NCBI GenBank assembly: GCA_001915545.1
Contig: MNQS01000104.1
Span: 1 to 38,573 of the forward strand
Reading direction: 5' to 3'
Source: Bacteroides sp. 43_108
Lineage (GTDB): Bacteria > Bacteroidota > Bacteroidia > Bacteroidales > Bacteroidaceae
Length of the DNA stretch: 38,573 bases
The notes below the pieces were generated by a model. That model worked only from the letters and a program-made list of their open reading frames with translations, had not been told where the DNA came from and ran no database searches. This document shows positions 1 to 8,789 of this stretch, piece by piece (within the stretch, counting starts at the first letter, position 1; each line of letters begins with the position of its first letter). Made by a program: the position numbers and the translations under genes.

Positions 1-1
1 T

Positions 2-100
2 AAACTTAATGATTTGAATAACACTAAGTTAATAAAAACCAGCGATATGCGCAACTTTTCAAACATATTATCAACTCTAATAAATTCCGCCAACAGGTAA
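2..100 (+). CDS. C-terminal end of an upstream gene (partial)
   Basis: An open frame enters from the left edge and ends at TAA 98-100, giving 32 residues that finish SNILSTLINSANR. No start codon suits a separate gene and the mixed composition looks coding, so it is probably the tail of the preceding operon gene. It ends 44 bp before the flippase ATG. The fragment is too short to assign a family, and it could be a chance open frame in AT-rich DNA. Confidence 0.4.
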   Translation, partial: KLNDLNNTKLIKTSDMRNFSNILSTLINSANR

Positions 101-144
101 ATGAATTACTGGTATTATTAATTAAGATATTGTTTTAGGATAAA

Positions 145-1680
145 ATGGAAAATGTTTCTGCAAACAACAAAAGGATAGCAAAGAATACACTTTTGCTTTA
201 CTTCCGAATGTTGTTAACAATGGCTGTAAGTCTATATACCAGCCGTGTTGTATTAAGTACGTTAGGAGTTGAAGACTACGGCATATACAATGTAGTTGGC
301 GGTATAGTTGCCATGTTTTCCGTCATTTCTGGATCATTATCAGCAGCAATAAGTCGATTTATAACCTATGAACTTGGTAAAGGTGATAAGAAAGCTCTTG
401 AAAGAATATTCTCATCGGCAGTCACTATTCAACTTACCTTAGGAATTATAATACTGATTCTTGCTGAGGCCATTGGAGTATGGTTTCTCAATGCAAAAAT
501 GAATATTCCAGAAAGTCGCATGTACGCAGCTAATTGGGTTTTCCAATTGTCTACAATTACGTTTATAATTAACCTTATAAGTGTACCATACAATGCAGCT
601 ATCATTGCTCATGAACGTATGTCTGCTTTTGCATACATAAGCATACTTGAAGTATCAGCAAAACTATTAATAGTTTATATGCTTCTTTTATCTTCAATAG
701 ACAGGCTTATTTTTTATGCAATTCTTATGACTTCTGTTGCTCTGATAATAAGATTTGTATATGGATACTATTGTAAACGTCATTTTGAAGAATGCTCCTA
801 TCATTTCATATTTGATGCCACTTTATTAAAACGAATGTTCGGATTTGCCGGCTGGAATTTCATTGGAAGTTGTTCCGCCATACTTCGTGATCAAGGAGGC
901 AATATAGTGATAAATCTTTTTTGTGGACCAGCAGTGAATGCGGCAAGAGGCATTGCATATCAGGTAAATTCTGCTGTTAATGGATTTGTAAGTAACTTCA
1001 TGGTAGCACTTAACCCCCAGATCACAAAATCGTATGCATCTGGTGATCGAGAATATATGATGACTCTAATATATCAAGGTGCACGCTTGTCATTCTATAT
1101 ACTGCTGATGTTATCACTACCTGTTATAATAAATGTCGATTATATACTGGAACTATGGCTTAAGATGGTTCCTGATCATACAACATTATTTGTGCAATTA
1201 GTATTGATTTTTGCCATGTCAGAATCAATATCAAATCCGCTAATAACTGCTATGCTTGCTACAGGAAATATCAGAAATTATCAGATTGTTGTTGGAGGAT
1301 TACAAATGTTAAATCTTCCGATTTCATATATACTTTTAAGAAATGGTTGCATACCTGAAACTGTATTGATTGTTGCTATTTGTATATCTCAGTGCTGTTT
1401 GCTGGCGAGATTGTATATGTTAAAAGGCATGATTGGTCTTTCTGTACGTGAATATATGAATAAGGTATATTTTAATGTCTTGGCTGTTACAATTTTATCA
1501 GCTATTATTCCTTGCTTTTTATCATATTATTTGCATGAGACATTTATAAGTTTTATTATGATATGTGCAATTTCTGTTATTTGCACTTTCAGCGTGATAT
1601 ATTTTGTTGGCTGTAACAGAAATGAACGTAAATTTATTTTATCAGAAATAACTGCTATAAAAGATAAATTCAGAAAATGA
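145..1680 (+). CDS. wzx: Wzx-type polysaccharide flippase
   Basis: 511-residue, strongly hydrophobic protein with about 12-14 predicted membrane segments, the size and layout of MATE/PST-superfamily flippases. The N-terminal part (residues 10-60) shows the usual pattern of these proteins: KNTLLLYFRMLL, then TSRVVLSTLG and EDYGIYNVVGG. Members of this family move undecaprenyl-diphosphate-linked repeat units across the inner membrane for Wzy-dependent polymerisation. The ATG at 145 follows an A-rich GGATAAA leader with no Shine-Dalgarno site, as is normal in Bacteroidetes. The stop overlaps the next gene by ATGA, which suggests translational coupling. The substrate cannot be read from sequence. 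Confidence 0.9.
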   Translation: MENVSANNKRIAKNTLLLYFRMLLTMAVSLYTSRVVLSTLGVEDYGIYNVVGGIVAMFSVISGSLSAAISRFITYELGKGDKKALERIFSSAVTIQLTLGIIILILAEAIGVWFLNAKMNIPESRMYAANWVFQLSTITFIINLISVPYNAAIIAHERMSAFAYISILEVSAKLLIVYMLLLSSIDRLIFYAILMTSVALIIRFVYGYYCKRHFEECSYHFIFDATLLKRMFGFAGWNFIGSCSAILRDQGGNIVINLFCGPAVNAARGIAYQVNSAVNGFVSNFMVALNPQITKSYASGDREYMMTLIYQGARLSFYILLMLSLPVIINVDYILELWLKMVPDHTTLFVQLVLIFAMSESISNPLITAMLATGNIRNYQIVVGGLQMLNLPISYILLRNGCIPETVLIVAICISQCCLLARLYMLKGMIGLSVREYMNKVYFNVLAVTILSAIIPCFLSYYLHETFISFIMICAISVICTFSVIYFVGCNRNERKFILSEITAIKDKFRK

Positions 1681-2810
1681 TACAAATAAAATATAAGGCG
1701 GATTGTTGTGGCTGTACTGCATGCGCTAGTATATGTCCTAAAGACGCTATAACCATGGAACCTGACATTTTAGGATTTAAGTATCCTAAAGTGGATTTAG
1801 GTAAATGTATTGATTGTGGACAGTGTGAAAAGGTTTGTGCTTTCAATGACCATTATGATATAAGTCTAAATCTGGAAGAGCCGGAAATATATGCAGCACG
1901 ACACAAAGACATACATGAAATAGAAACAAGTAGAAGTGGTGCTGCATTTATTGCCATATCTGATTATATACTGGAAAATGGCGGAATTGTGTATGGTGTC
2001 GGCTATAAAGATCATTTTAGAGTGGCACATAAACGTGCAACTACAAAAGAAGAGAGAAATGAGTTTAAGGGTTCAAAATATGTTCAGAGCGATTTGGATG
2101 GAATTTTCAGACAAATAAAGGAAGACCTTAAAAAGGGAAATACCGTATTATTCTCAGGAACTCCATGCCAAACAGCAGGATTAAATTCGTATATAGGAAA
2201 GAAACTAAGAGAAAATCTTGTATTAGTTGATATTGTATGTCATGGAGTGCCTAGCCCATTTATATGGAGAGATTATCTTGCATACATAGAGAAAAAATAT
2301 AATAATGAAGTTGTAAAAGTTGATTTTAGAGATAAATCACGTATTGGATGGTCTGGAAATATAGAATCTTTTTGTTTTAATAAAGGTAACAAAATAGAAA
2401 TGAGTCTATTTACATGTTTATTTTATAAACATATAATGTTTCGCACATCATGTGGAAAATGTCATTTCAGTAATATAAAGCGACCTTCTGATTTGACATT
2501 AGCCGATTTTTGGGGATGGGAAAAAAAGAATAATAATATAAACAAAGATAATAAAGGTATTTCTCTTTTATTTTGTAATTCTATAAAAGGTATAAACTTA
2601 TTTAATTCTATTAAATGCCACTTAAATCATTTATCATTAAATATAAATGAATGCTTTCAGCCTAATATGTGCCATCCAACTATATTAAATAAGCTAAGTA
2701 AAAAATTTCAAAATGATTATCAATCTTATGGCTTTATTTTTGTTCTTCGAAAATACTGTAATTTAGGTATATGGAAGTATATAAATAAAATAAATTCTAT
2801 TATAAAATGA
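1677..2810 (+). CDS. 4Fe-4S protein, F420 hydrogenase/dehydrogenase beta-subunit family
   Basis: 377 residues. The N terminus carries two 4Fe-4S ferredoxin motifs: C10-x2-C13-x2-C16-x3-C20-P and C44-x2-C47-x2-C50-x3-C54. The following region (residues 70-300) has family signatures such as SGTPCQTAGL and VDIVCHGVPSP, with a late Cys cluster (FRTSCGKCHFSNIKRPSDLT) that could bind another cofactor. Relatives (FrhB/FpoF-like) pass electrons to a flavin. In Bacteroidetes polysaccharide loci such proteins are often next to pyruvyl-transferase-family genes, and one lies two genes downstream here; their role there is not established. The gene overlaps its neighbours on both sides by 4 nt. A second paralogue starts at 13925. 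Confidence 0.85.
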   Translation: MIQIKYKADCCGCTACASICPKDAITMEPDILGFKYPKVDLGKCIDCGQCEKVCAFNDHYDISLNLEEPEIYAARHKDIHEIETSRSGAAFIAISDYILENGGIVYGVGYKDHFRVAHKRATTKEERNEFKGSKYVQSDLDGIFRQIKEDLKKGNTVLFSGTPCQTAGLNSYIGKKLRENLVLVDIVCHGVPSPFIWRDYLAYIEKKYNNEVVKVDFRDKSRIGWSGNIESFCFNKGNKIEMSLFTCLFYKHIMFRTSCGKCHFSNIKRPSDLTLADFWGWEKKNNNINKDNKGISLLFCNSIKGINLFNSIKCHLNHLSLNINECFQPNMCHPTILNKLSKKFQNDYQSYGFIFVLRKYCNLGIWKYINKINSIIK

Positions 2811-4030
2811 CTATATTTGTTTCTTTAACATTCATTTTATTAATGACTGGCATATGGGGTTTATTTGCACCAAGTGATAATTTCATGAAACTTTTTATAC
2901 CAGTAATAGACGTTATATCCATAATTACTTTTTTAGTTGATTATAAAAAGATCCAGTCTAATTTTAAAAGAGTATTATTAATATTTTTATTTTGTATTGT
3001 AATAAATATATTAGGTGTTTGGGTTTTAAGAGGGCAATCAATAATATCTTCTTTAAGAGGAACAGATTTACTAAATCTATTAAGTATATATTCAATATTT
3101 ATTTGGCATAAACTTAAGTTATCTGAAAATAATGCAAAGAAAGTATTAATATATCTTATGTGGATCTTCTTATTTTGTTATTTATTACAATGGTTTATAT
3201 TTCCATATCCGTTATTTTATGTTGAAGGCGATGGCGCATTAGATTCTTTTCTAAGTTCAGGAGGTATAAGATTTCGTTTACAAGCGCAAGGTATTGCTTT
3301 CTTGAGTTTTTTCTACTCTATATATAAAATAATAAAACATGGTGGGTGGAAAGATTATTTTTTGATGATTTTATCTGGTGCAGTAATAATAATGTTTGAA
3401 TTCCGATCCCAACTGATAATTTTGCCTTTTATATTTATATTGCAATTAGTGTATTATTCTAAATATAGACGCAAGAAGGTTTTCTGGAGTTTCTTTTCAA
3501 TAATCATAATAGGTTTACTACTAATGCAATCGGATTTTGTTGCAGATAAAATAGAAACATTACAGTCTCGTAATGAGACTCAGAATTTTTCTAATGATGA
3601 TTATATTAGATTCTTTACCTTTGATTATTACACTAAAGAAGTTCCATTAAATTTTTATGAAAAAGTCTTTGGAACAGGCCTTGATGGTATAGACGGAGAA
3701 TATAAAGAAGAAACTTCAAAAGCAAAAGAATTTGGATATATTTGGGGTGATTGGGGACTTATTGGCTTATCATGGAAATTAGGTATACCAGGTGTACTTT
3801 GCTTAATAATATATAGTCTGAAAGCATATAAAATTAGCAGAAAAACACCAGACATACATTATATTGGATTGTGGTTCTTATTCTTAATAATAACGGGAAC
3901 ATTTAATAGAGAATTTTATCGATATGGAATCTTTGCAATACAAGGTTTTGCTTTGTACATATTAGATTTGAAAGTAAAAAGTAAATATAATATAGTGAAA
4001 AATGAAAATAGGAATTTTGACATTTCATAG
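2807..4030 (+). CDS. wzy: Wzy-like polysaccharide polymerase
   Basis: 407-residue hydrophobic protein with roughly ten membrane segments and one large polar loop around residues 225-310, typical of O-antigen/capsule polymerases and the O-antigen ligase superfamily. A second short polar stretch after residue 125 includes EGDGALDSFLSSGGIRFRLQ, with an Arg-rich end as in periplasmic loops of Wzy proteins. These proteins join lipid-linked repeat units in the periplasm. Primary sequence is poorly conserved in this class, so the call rests on topology and on the operon also having a flippase. The start overlaps the upstream stop by ATGA. The end overlaps the next gene by 29 nt. A ligase is the main alternative. 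Confidence 0.75.
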   Translation: MTIFVSLTFILLMTGIWGLFAPSDNFMKLFIPVIDVISIITFLVDYKKIQSNFKRVLLIFLFCIVINILGVWVLRGQSIISSLRGTDLLNLLSIYSIFIWHKLKLSENNAKKVLIYLMWIFLFCYLLQWFIFPYPLFYVEGDGALDSFLSSGGIRFRLQAQGIAFLSFFYSIYKIIKHGGWKDYFLMILSGAVIIMFEFRSQLIILPFIFILQLVYYSKYRRKKVFWSFFSIIIIGLLLMQSDFVADKIETLQSRNETQNFSNDDYIRFFTFDYYTKEVPLNFYEKVFGTGLDGIDGEYKEETSKAKEFGYIWGDWGLIGLSWKLGIPGVLCLIIYSLKAYKISRKTPDIHYIGLWFLFLIITGTFNREFYRYGIFAIQGFALYILDLKVKSKYNIVKNENRNFDIS

Positions 4031-5078
4031 AGCTCATAATTATGGAGCAGTATTACAGGCATATGCATTAAAAGAGTTTTTAAAAACTATATATTCTGAT
4101 GTCGAAGTAGTTGATTACAAACCATCATATTTTGAAATATACAATAATGGTAGTAATTTTAAAAATTTATTATCAACATCTTTAGTTAGATTTATCAAGA
4201 ATTTATATTTTTATCCTTATATAAAAAAGAGAAATGATGCATTTAATAAATTCATTAAAGATGATATATCTCCATCTTCAAAATGCTATACTCAAAAGGA
4301 TACGATAAAAGGATATGATGTTTTAGTTTATGGTAGTGATCAAATTTGGAATGGAAATCACACAAATGGTCCTGACAATATTTTTTGGGGATATATGACT
4401 TCTGTTGAAACAAAAAAAATTGTATATGCTGCAAGTACATCAGAGACTTTTTTTAACATTGAGAAAGCACAATATATAAAAAATGCATTACAAAATTTTG
4501 ATTCCATTTCTGTTAGAGAACGTAGCATTTTAACATTATTAAACAAATACACAGAAAAATCAATTGAATATGTTGTAGATCCAACCTTTTTATTATCAAA
4601 AAGAAATTGGATAGATAAATTTAATTTGAAGGAAACCAAACACGATTATATACTTATATATCAAGTACGTGAAACACCTTTAACACTTGAAATAGCTAAA
4701 GATTATGCAAAGAAAAATAATCTAAGAATAATAATTCTTACAAAAATGGTTTATCAATATTTTGACTCGAAATATAATCAAACGGCATCTCCTAAGGATT
4801 TTGTCAGTCTTATAATGAATGCGGATTTAGTACTAACAACTTCATTTCATGGTACTATTTTTTCTGTAATATTTAGAAAAAATTTTTATACAATAAATGT
4901 AAATAAAGAAATAAATGAACGTAGTTTTTCCTTGCTTTCCAACATCGGCTTAAATAATAGGCTTATTTATGAAAAACCGTATAAATACACTGATGTTGAT
5001 TATAATTCTGATATTATTTCTAAAATTGATAAACTTATTACTTCTTCCCAAAATTATATACAAAAGTCATTAATATGA
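4002..5078 (+). CDS. Polysaccharide pyruvyl transferase family protein
   Basis: 358 residues. It starts KIGILTFHRAHNYGAVLQAYAL, the N-terminal signature of the polysaccharide pyruvyl transferase family (PF04230). It continues with VLVYGSDQIWN near residue 107 and has the C-terminal SFHGT motif at residues 281-285, where the conserved His lies in a GT-B-like fold. Family members add ketal pyruvate from phosphoenolpyruvate to a sugar, although some relatives act as glycosyltransferases, so the reaction here is inferred. Translation starts 29 nt inside the polymerase gene; the start is supported because the motif begins at residue 2. The stop overlaps the next ATG by 4 nt. Confidence 0.85.
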   Translation: MKIGILTFHRAHNYGAVLQAYALKEFLKTIYSDVEVVDYKPSYFEIYNNGSNFKNLLSTSLVRFIKNLYFYPYIKKRNDAFNKFIKDDISPSSKCYTQKDTIKGYDVLVYGSDQIWNGNHTNGPDNIFWGYMTSVETKKIVYAASTSETFFNIEKAQYIKNALQNFDSISVRERSILTLLNKYTEKSIEYVVDPTFLLSKRNWIDKFNLKETKHDYILIYQVRETPLTLEIAKDYAKKNNLRIIILTKMVYQYFDSKYNQTASPKDFVSLIMNADLVLTTSFHGTIFSVIFRKNFYTINVNKEINERSFSLLSNIGLNNRLIYEKPYKYTDVDYNSDIISKIDKLITSSQNYIQKSLI

Positions 5079-5992
5079 AAATTTCAAGGTTAATAAAAAA
5101 GCATTTTAAAAATATAAATCTCATTGATTATTACTTTGAGAGGTATTACCAAGAGGAACAGATATCAAATTATAAATCACTTTTCGTTTCTTTAAAAGAT
5201 AAATGTTTTTGTAATACGAAATATTGCGATAATGAAATTATTATATCTTTAACTACATATGGAACGCGTGCATATAGTGTTTATTTAACTATCACAAGTT
5301 TGATACATCAGACAATAAAAGCAAATAAAATTATTTTGTGGTTATCAGAAACAGAATTTAATGAAGAGTCTATACCTTTTACGCTAAAGAAGTTAAAGGA
5401 ATATGGTTTGGAGATACATTATTGTGAGGATATTAAATCTTATAAAAAGATAATACCTACTTTATCTCTTTATCCAAAGTCTAATATTATTACTGTTGAT
5501 GATGATATAATATATCCCGTAGATTTTATTGAAAAGTTAATATCTGCACATTTAAATCATCCAAATCACGTTTGTTTTACAAGAGGATGTAATATTACAT
5601 TAGATAAAAATAAAGAAATACTTCCATATAAAAGATGGATAAAAGCGACAAATACCAGATCTATGTTAAATGTTCCAACAGGAGTAGGTGGAATATTGTA
5701 TCCTGTAAACTGTTTTCATGAAGATGTAATAAAAAAAGATTTTTTCATGGATTTATGTCCATATGCAGATGATTTATGGTTACGGGTAATGTGTCTTATT
5801 AATAATATTGATACATATTATTTAGATTGTTATAATAATTTTAATCATTATTTTATTGAAATAGAAAATAGCCAATCAAAATCACTTAATTCTATTAATA
5901 ATAGTAATCAAAGCAATGTTACAAATGATAGTCAATTTAGAGAATTAATTAATAAGTATAAATTAGAAACGCTAATTAGTACTTATATATAA
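5075..5992 (+). CDS. GT-A type glycosyltransferase
   Basis: 305 residues. The N-terminal half reads as a nucleotide-sugar-binding GT-A domain: IIISLTTYGTRAYSVYLTI near residue 60, an acidic VDDDIIYP motif near residue 145 that fits the metal-binding DxD site, and a later conserved-looking PYADDLWLRV stretch. It most resembles uncharacterised capsule-locus glycosyltransferases. It would act at the cytoplasmic face, adding a sugar to the undecaprenyl-linked repeat unit. It overlaps the upstream gene by ATGA and is the last gene before the IS66 insertion. Donor and acceptor cannot be predicted. Confidence 0.75.
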   Translation: MKISRLIKKHFKNINLIDYYFERYYQEEQISNYKSLFVSLKDKCFCNTKYCDNEIIISLTTYGTRAYSVYLTITSLIHQTIKANKIILWLSETEFNEESIPFTLKKLKEYGLEIHYCEDIKSYKKIIPTLSLYPKSNIITVDDDIIYPVDFIEKLISAHLNHPNHVCFTRGCNITLDKNKEILPYKRWIKATNTRSMLNVPTGVGGILYPVNCFHEDVIKKDFFMDLCPYADDLWLRVMCLINNIDTYYLDCYNNFNHYFIEIENSQSKSLNSINNSNQSNVTNDSQFRELINKYKLETLISTYI

Positions 5993-6067
5993 TATTATCA
6001 TTTGTATTACCAATTTATATATTTATCATATAAAAATCTGTTTTGCACTAAGACTAAATAATATATA

Positions 6068-6074
6068 ATATAAA
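6068..6074. repeat. Left flanking direct repeat of IS66 (probable target-site duplication)
   Basis: ATATAAA immediately precedes the IS left end and is repeated exactly after the right end (8771-8777). IS66 elements normally duplicate 8 bp. Seven match here, and the eighth position is uncertain because the target is AT-rich. Confidence 0.6.
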
Positions 6075-6153
6075 GTAAGCGTCCAAAAATGACGTATTGC
6101 TTCAAACCATAAGAACACCGATCTTCGCAGCTGTAACCAAAACTATTAAAAGT

Positions 6154-6498
6154 ATGTACAGCAGCAGTGATTTCGAAAGGCTATTCATCCGCTACAAGGC
6201 GGAAGCAATGCCGCAAGGTGAGTCCATCCAGGACTTCTGTATAAGAAACAAGGTCCCCTACAATCTCTTTCATAAATGGTACAAGGATACGCGACATCAT
6301 ATTATCCCGGTTCATGTAGAAGGACAACCGCAGCCGGAATCATCCTCCCCGCTTTCGGAAAGACAGGAGGAAACGGAAGCGCAACCGGTGAAAATCATGA
6401 TAGACATCCGCATGAGCAACGGCATGCATATCCAACAGCGCAATCTAAACTGCCAAAGCCTGAAAAGACTGGTAGAGAAACTGGAGGTGCTATGCTGA
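6154..6498 (+). CDS. tnpA: IS66 accessory protein TnpA
   Basis: 114 residues from the ATG at 6154. The N-terminal part (SDFERLFIRYKAEAMPQGES, then IQDFCIRNKVPYNLFHKWYKD) is a helix-turn-helix of the kind seen in IS66 OrfA and IS3-type DNA-binding proteins. A Pro/Glu-rich linker and a short C-terminal domain follow. A TTG at 6097 would add 19 residues, but that lies within about 20 bp of the IS end, so the ATG is preferred. Its stop TGA overlaps the tnpB start (ATGCTGA), suggesting translational coupling. OrfA is required for IS66 transposition, though its exact role is unclear. Confidence 0.85.
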   Translation: MYSSSDFERLFIRYKAEAMPQGESIQDFCIRNKVPYNLFHKWYKDTRHHIIPVHVEGQPQPESSSPLSERQEETEAQPVKIMIDIRMSNGMHIQQRNLNCQSLKRLVEKLEVLC

Positions 6499-6827
6499 AC
6501 ATTACCGGTATGAACCGCTTCTATTATCTGTGCAACTTCCATGACATGCGCTGCAAGTATGACCGTGTGCTTTCCGTAATCCACAGCCAATTGAACCGCG
6601 AGCCTGAAGAAGATGAAGTTTTCATTGTCATGTCCAAGGACAGGCGTAAGGTCAGGCTGTTTGCTTACGATCGGCGTTCTTTCAGCCTGTATGAAAAACG
6701 TTTCGCTGCAGGATACAGGTTCATGCAGGTATGCAGGCAGGGAGAAGAGACGGTTTACAGCATACAGTGGAAAGATGTAGTTGTACTGCTCCAGAGTCCT
6801 GTGGTCAATTCACTGAATATCAAATAA
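6492..6827 (+). CDS. tnpB: IS66 accessory protein TnpB
   Basis: 111 residues, the usual size for IS66 Orf2 (PF05717). The pattern FHDMRCKYDRVLSVI, VFIVMSKDRRKVRLFAYDR, then SLYEKRFAAGYRF matches the family layout (DMR..., VF...R..K.L..D, KR...G.F). The open frame extends upstream to 6276, but the ATG at 6492 is chosen because it overlaps the tnpA stop and gives the family length. It is unrelated to the RNA-guided TnpB nuclease of IS200/IS605 despite the shared name. Confidence 0.88.
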   Translation: MLNITGMNRFYYLCNFHDMRCKYDRVLSVIHSQLNREPEEDEVFIVMSKDRRKVRLFAYDRRSFSLYEKRFAAGYRFMQVCRQGEETVYSIQWKDVVVLLQSPVVNSLNIK

Positions 6828-6893
6828 ATAAACATTGAAAGATTTGTTTATGCCACTGTTTTTCAGTATCTTTATGGTATAAATCAAGGTGGC

Positions 6894-8684
6894 ATGGACA
6901 ATCGTGAATATGAAAAGATACTGGCTTCGGCTGAACGGCTCAGGCTCCGCGAAAAGGAGCCGGAGCCTTGGAGCGACAATTATTCCGATATGAATTCCAT
7001 GGAAAAATCAATGCTGCTTGACGAGCTTTTCGCTTTGCGCAAGGCAGACAGGGAAGAGAGGGACAAACTTCTGGAAAAGCTGGACCGGATGACCGAACAG
7101 CTGCTGGTTCTGAATGAAAATTCCCAGCGGTTACTGAAGCAAAATGATGAGCTGAAACAGATGCTGTCGGACCGTGACGCGCTGATAGAAAAGCTCCAGA
7201 AGGAGAACGCGGCCTTGAAGGAGCAGAAGAAACTGGACAGAAAGAACCTGTACGGCTCCAAAAGCCAGAAAGCATCCGCACGGAAAAGGGAAACATCCTC
7301 ACGTGAAGAAGACAAGGATGATTTCGACGGCAGATATACTCCGCAGGACTGTTCCGCAAGTGACATGAGCAATCCTGAACAACCGGAAAAGAAAGAGGAA
7401 AGACCCTACCGAAAAGGGATGTCGTACAGGCGCATGAAGGCAGACAGGTACGTGTGCCACGAATCAGACCTGTCGAAACTGCCGCATGATGCGGTCGTCA
7501 TCAAGACTTTCTACAAATACGCATACGAACAGGTAAGCAGCATTCTGGAGCACCGGTATCAGGTAGTCCGCTACAAGACTGGGGACGGAAAGATCAGGGA
7601 GGAATACATTCCAAAGGAAAATGGGCCGGAACGCATCGATGTTGTGCCCGGAACGCATGCTTCAGGAGACTTTCTCGCACATCTGGCTTTCAATCACTTC
7701 GTACTGAATATTCCTTATTACAGGGAAATGTACCGCATCAATGACCACAGCATGTCATTGAGCCGTATGACACTTGTAAACTGGCTGGACAAGGGAGCCG
7801 CTTTCACCGCAAAACTCGTGGAGGCACTCAAAGCAATGGCTACGGAAAAGGATTCCATCGTGAACTGCGACGAGACCTGGTGCAAGGTACGCAAATACGA
7901 CCGCTACAGGAAATGCTATATCTGGGTACTGGTCAACAAGGCACAGCGTACAGCCATATTCTTCTATGAAAACGGTTCGAGGGGGCGTGATGTTCTTACT
8001 GATTTTTTTGGCGATGCCGAATTGAAGAGCATCATGTCCGACGGATACAATGCCTATGTATTCATCGGAGACGGATTGAAGTCGGCACAGTTCAAGGATA
8101 CGGTACATCAGGTATGCATGTCGCATGCAAAGAACAAGTTTGTAAAGGCCGCCAGCCAGGGACATGAAGCGGAGGCGGAACTGTTCGCCGCCGACATCGG
8201 GGAGCTGTTTGCGAATGAGCGCAGATATGCCCGAGCCGGGCTTGCCGCGGAAGAGAGGCTGCGCGAGAGGCAGAGTACGGCAACGAAGGAAATCGTGATA
8301 AGGATGCGAGGCAGGCTGGAAAGCGAGCTGGCCCGAGACACGCAATTCAGGAGCCAGTACTACAGGGAAGCGCTCAATTACCTGAAGAAGTTCTGGAAGG
8401 AGCTTTTTGCTTTTCTGCACGACGGCGACTTTCCGATAGACAACAACCTTGCCGAGCGGACAATACGGAAGCTGACCACCCAACGAAACAATTCGCTTCA
8501 TTACGGCGGCGATGCCGGAGCCGAGATGGCCCCAACCTACCACAGCGTCATAAGCACGGTGAAGCTTCACGGCTGTTCAATATGGAACTTCATCGGAACT
8601 TTTTTCAAAAAAATCTTTAACGGATGCAGGGATTATGCCAACATGGTACCTGACAGAATCACTTCGGTTGCCAGCCAATGTTAA
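6894..8684 (+). CDS. tnpC: IS66 DDE transposase TnpC
   Basis: 596 residues. Residues 40-120 form a Leu/Glu/Lys-rich coiled coil, followed by a basic linker (RKNLYGSKSQKASARKRE) and an IS66 zinc-binding/Tnp domain. The catalytic DDE residues can be placed: Asp in SIVNCDETWCKV (about residue 325), Asp in SIMSDGYNAY (about 383), and Glu in FPIDNNLAERTIRKL (about 525). The C terminus ends HSVISTVKLHGCSIWNF. All motifs are intact and there is no frameshift. It is somewhat longer than many IS66 transposases because of the long N-terminal coil. The start ATG at 6894 lies 67 bp after the tnpB stop. Confidence 0.93.
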   Translation: MDNREYEKILASAERLRLREKEPEPWSDNYSDMNSMEKSMLLDELFALRKADREERDKLLEKLDRMTEQLLVLNENSQRLLKQNDELKQMLSDRDALIEKLQKENAALKEQKKLDRKNLYGSKSQKASARKRETSSREEDKDDFDGRYTPQDCSASDMSNPEQPEKKEERPYRKGMSYRRMKADRYVCHESDLSKLPHDAVVIKTFYKYAYEQVSSILEHRYQVVRYKTGDGKIREEYIPKENGPERIDVVPGTHASGDFLAHLAFNHFVLNIPYYREMYRINDHSMSLSRMTLVNWLDKGAAFTAKLVEALKAMATEKDSIVNCDETWCKVRKYDRYRKCYIWVLVNKAQRTAIFFYENGSRGRDVLTDFFGDAELKSIMSDGYNAYVFIGDGLKSAQFKDTVHQVCMSHAKNKFVKAASQGHEAEAELFAADIGELFANERRYARAGLAAEERLRERQSTATKEIVIRMRGRLESELARDTQFRSQYYREALNYLKKFWKELFAFLHDGDFPIDNNLAERTIRKLTTQRNNSLHYGGDAGAEMAPTYHSVISTVKLHGCSIWNFIGTFFKKIFNGCRDYANMVPDRITSVASQC

Positions 8685-8717
8685 ATTCAAAACCGATTAA
8701 TTAACAAAACTCGATTT

Positions 8718-8739
8718 AGGGCACTGAAAAGTGCCCTTT
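8718..8739 (+). terminator. Small hairpin downstream of tnpC, inside the IS right end
   Basis: AGGGCAC and GTGCCCT form a 7 bp stem around a TGAAAA loop, followed by a short TTTC. It could weaken read-through from tnpC into the downstream glycosyltransferase. The T-tract is short, so termination is uncertain. Confidence 0.4.
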
Positions 8740-8770
8740 CAAAGGGGTATGCCCAAAATTGAGTGCTTAC

Positions 8771-8777
8771 ATATAAA
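8771..8777. repeat. Right flanking direct repeat of IS66
   Basis: ATATAAA directly follows the IS end at 8770 and matches 6068-6074. It lies 13 bp before the ATG of the next gene. Confidence 0.6.
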
Positions 8778-8789
8778 AATATTATTGTT

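Larger units (their letters stand above)
6075..8770 (+). mobile_element. Complete IS66-family insertion sequence
   Basis: A 2.7 kb element with the three-gene tnpA-tnpB-tnpC layout of IS66. The ends are inverted: the left end begins GTAAGCGTCCAAAAATG, and the right end read backwards begins GTAAGCACTCAATTTTG, so the outer six bases are identical and similarity continues inwards. A 7 bp direct repeat flanks it. The element is clearly more GC-rich than the polysaccharide genes on either side. All three reading frames are intact, so it may still be mobile. It lies between two glycosyltransferase genes and transcribes in the same direction as the operon. Confidence 0.93.

Noticed and set aside
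7755..8570. 271-codon - strand frame inside tnpC
   Set aside because: Antisense shadow of the transposase; DDE motifs on the + strand account for the sequence.
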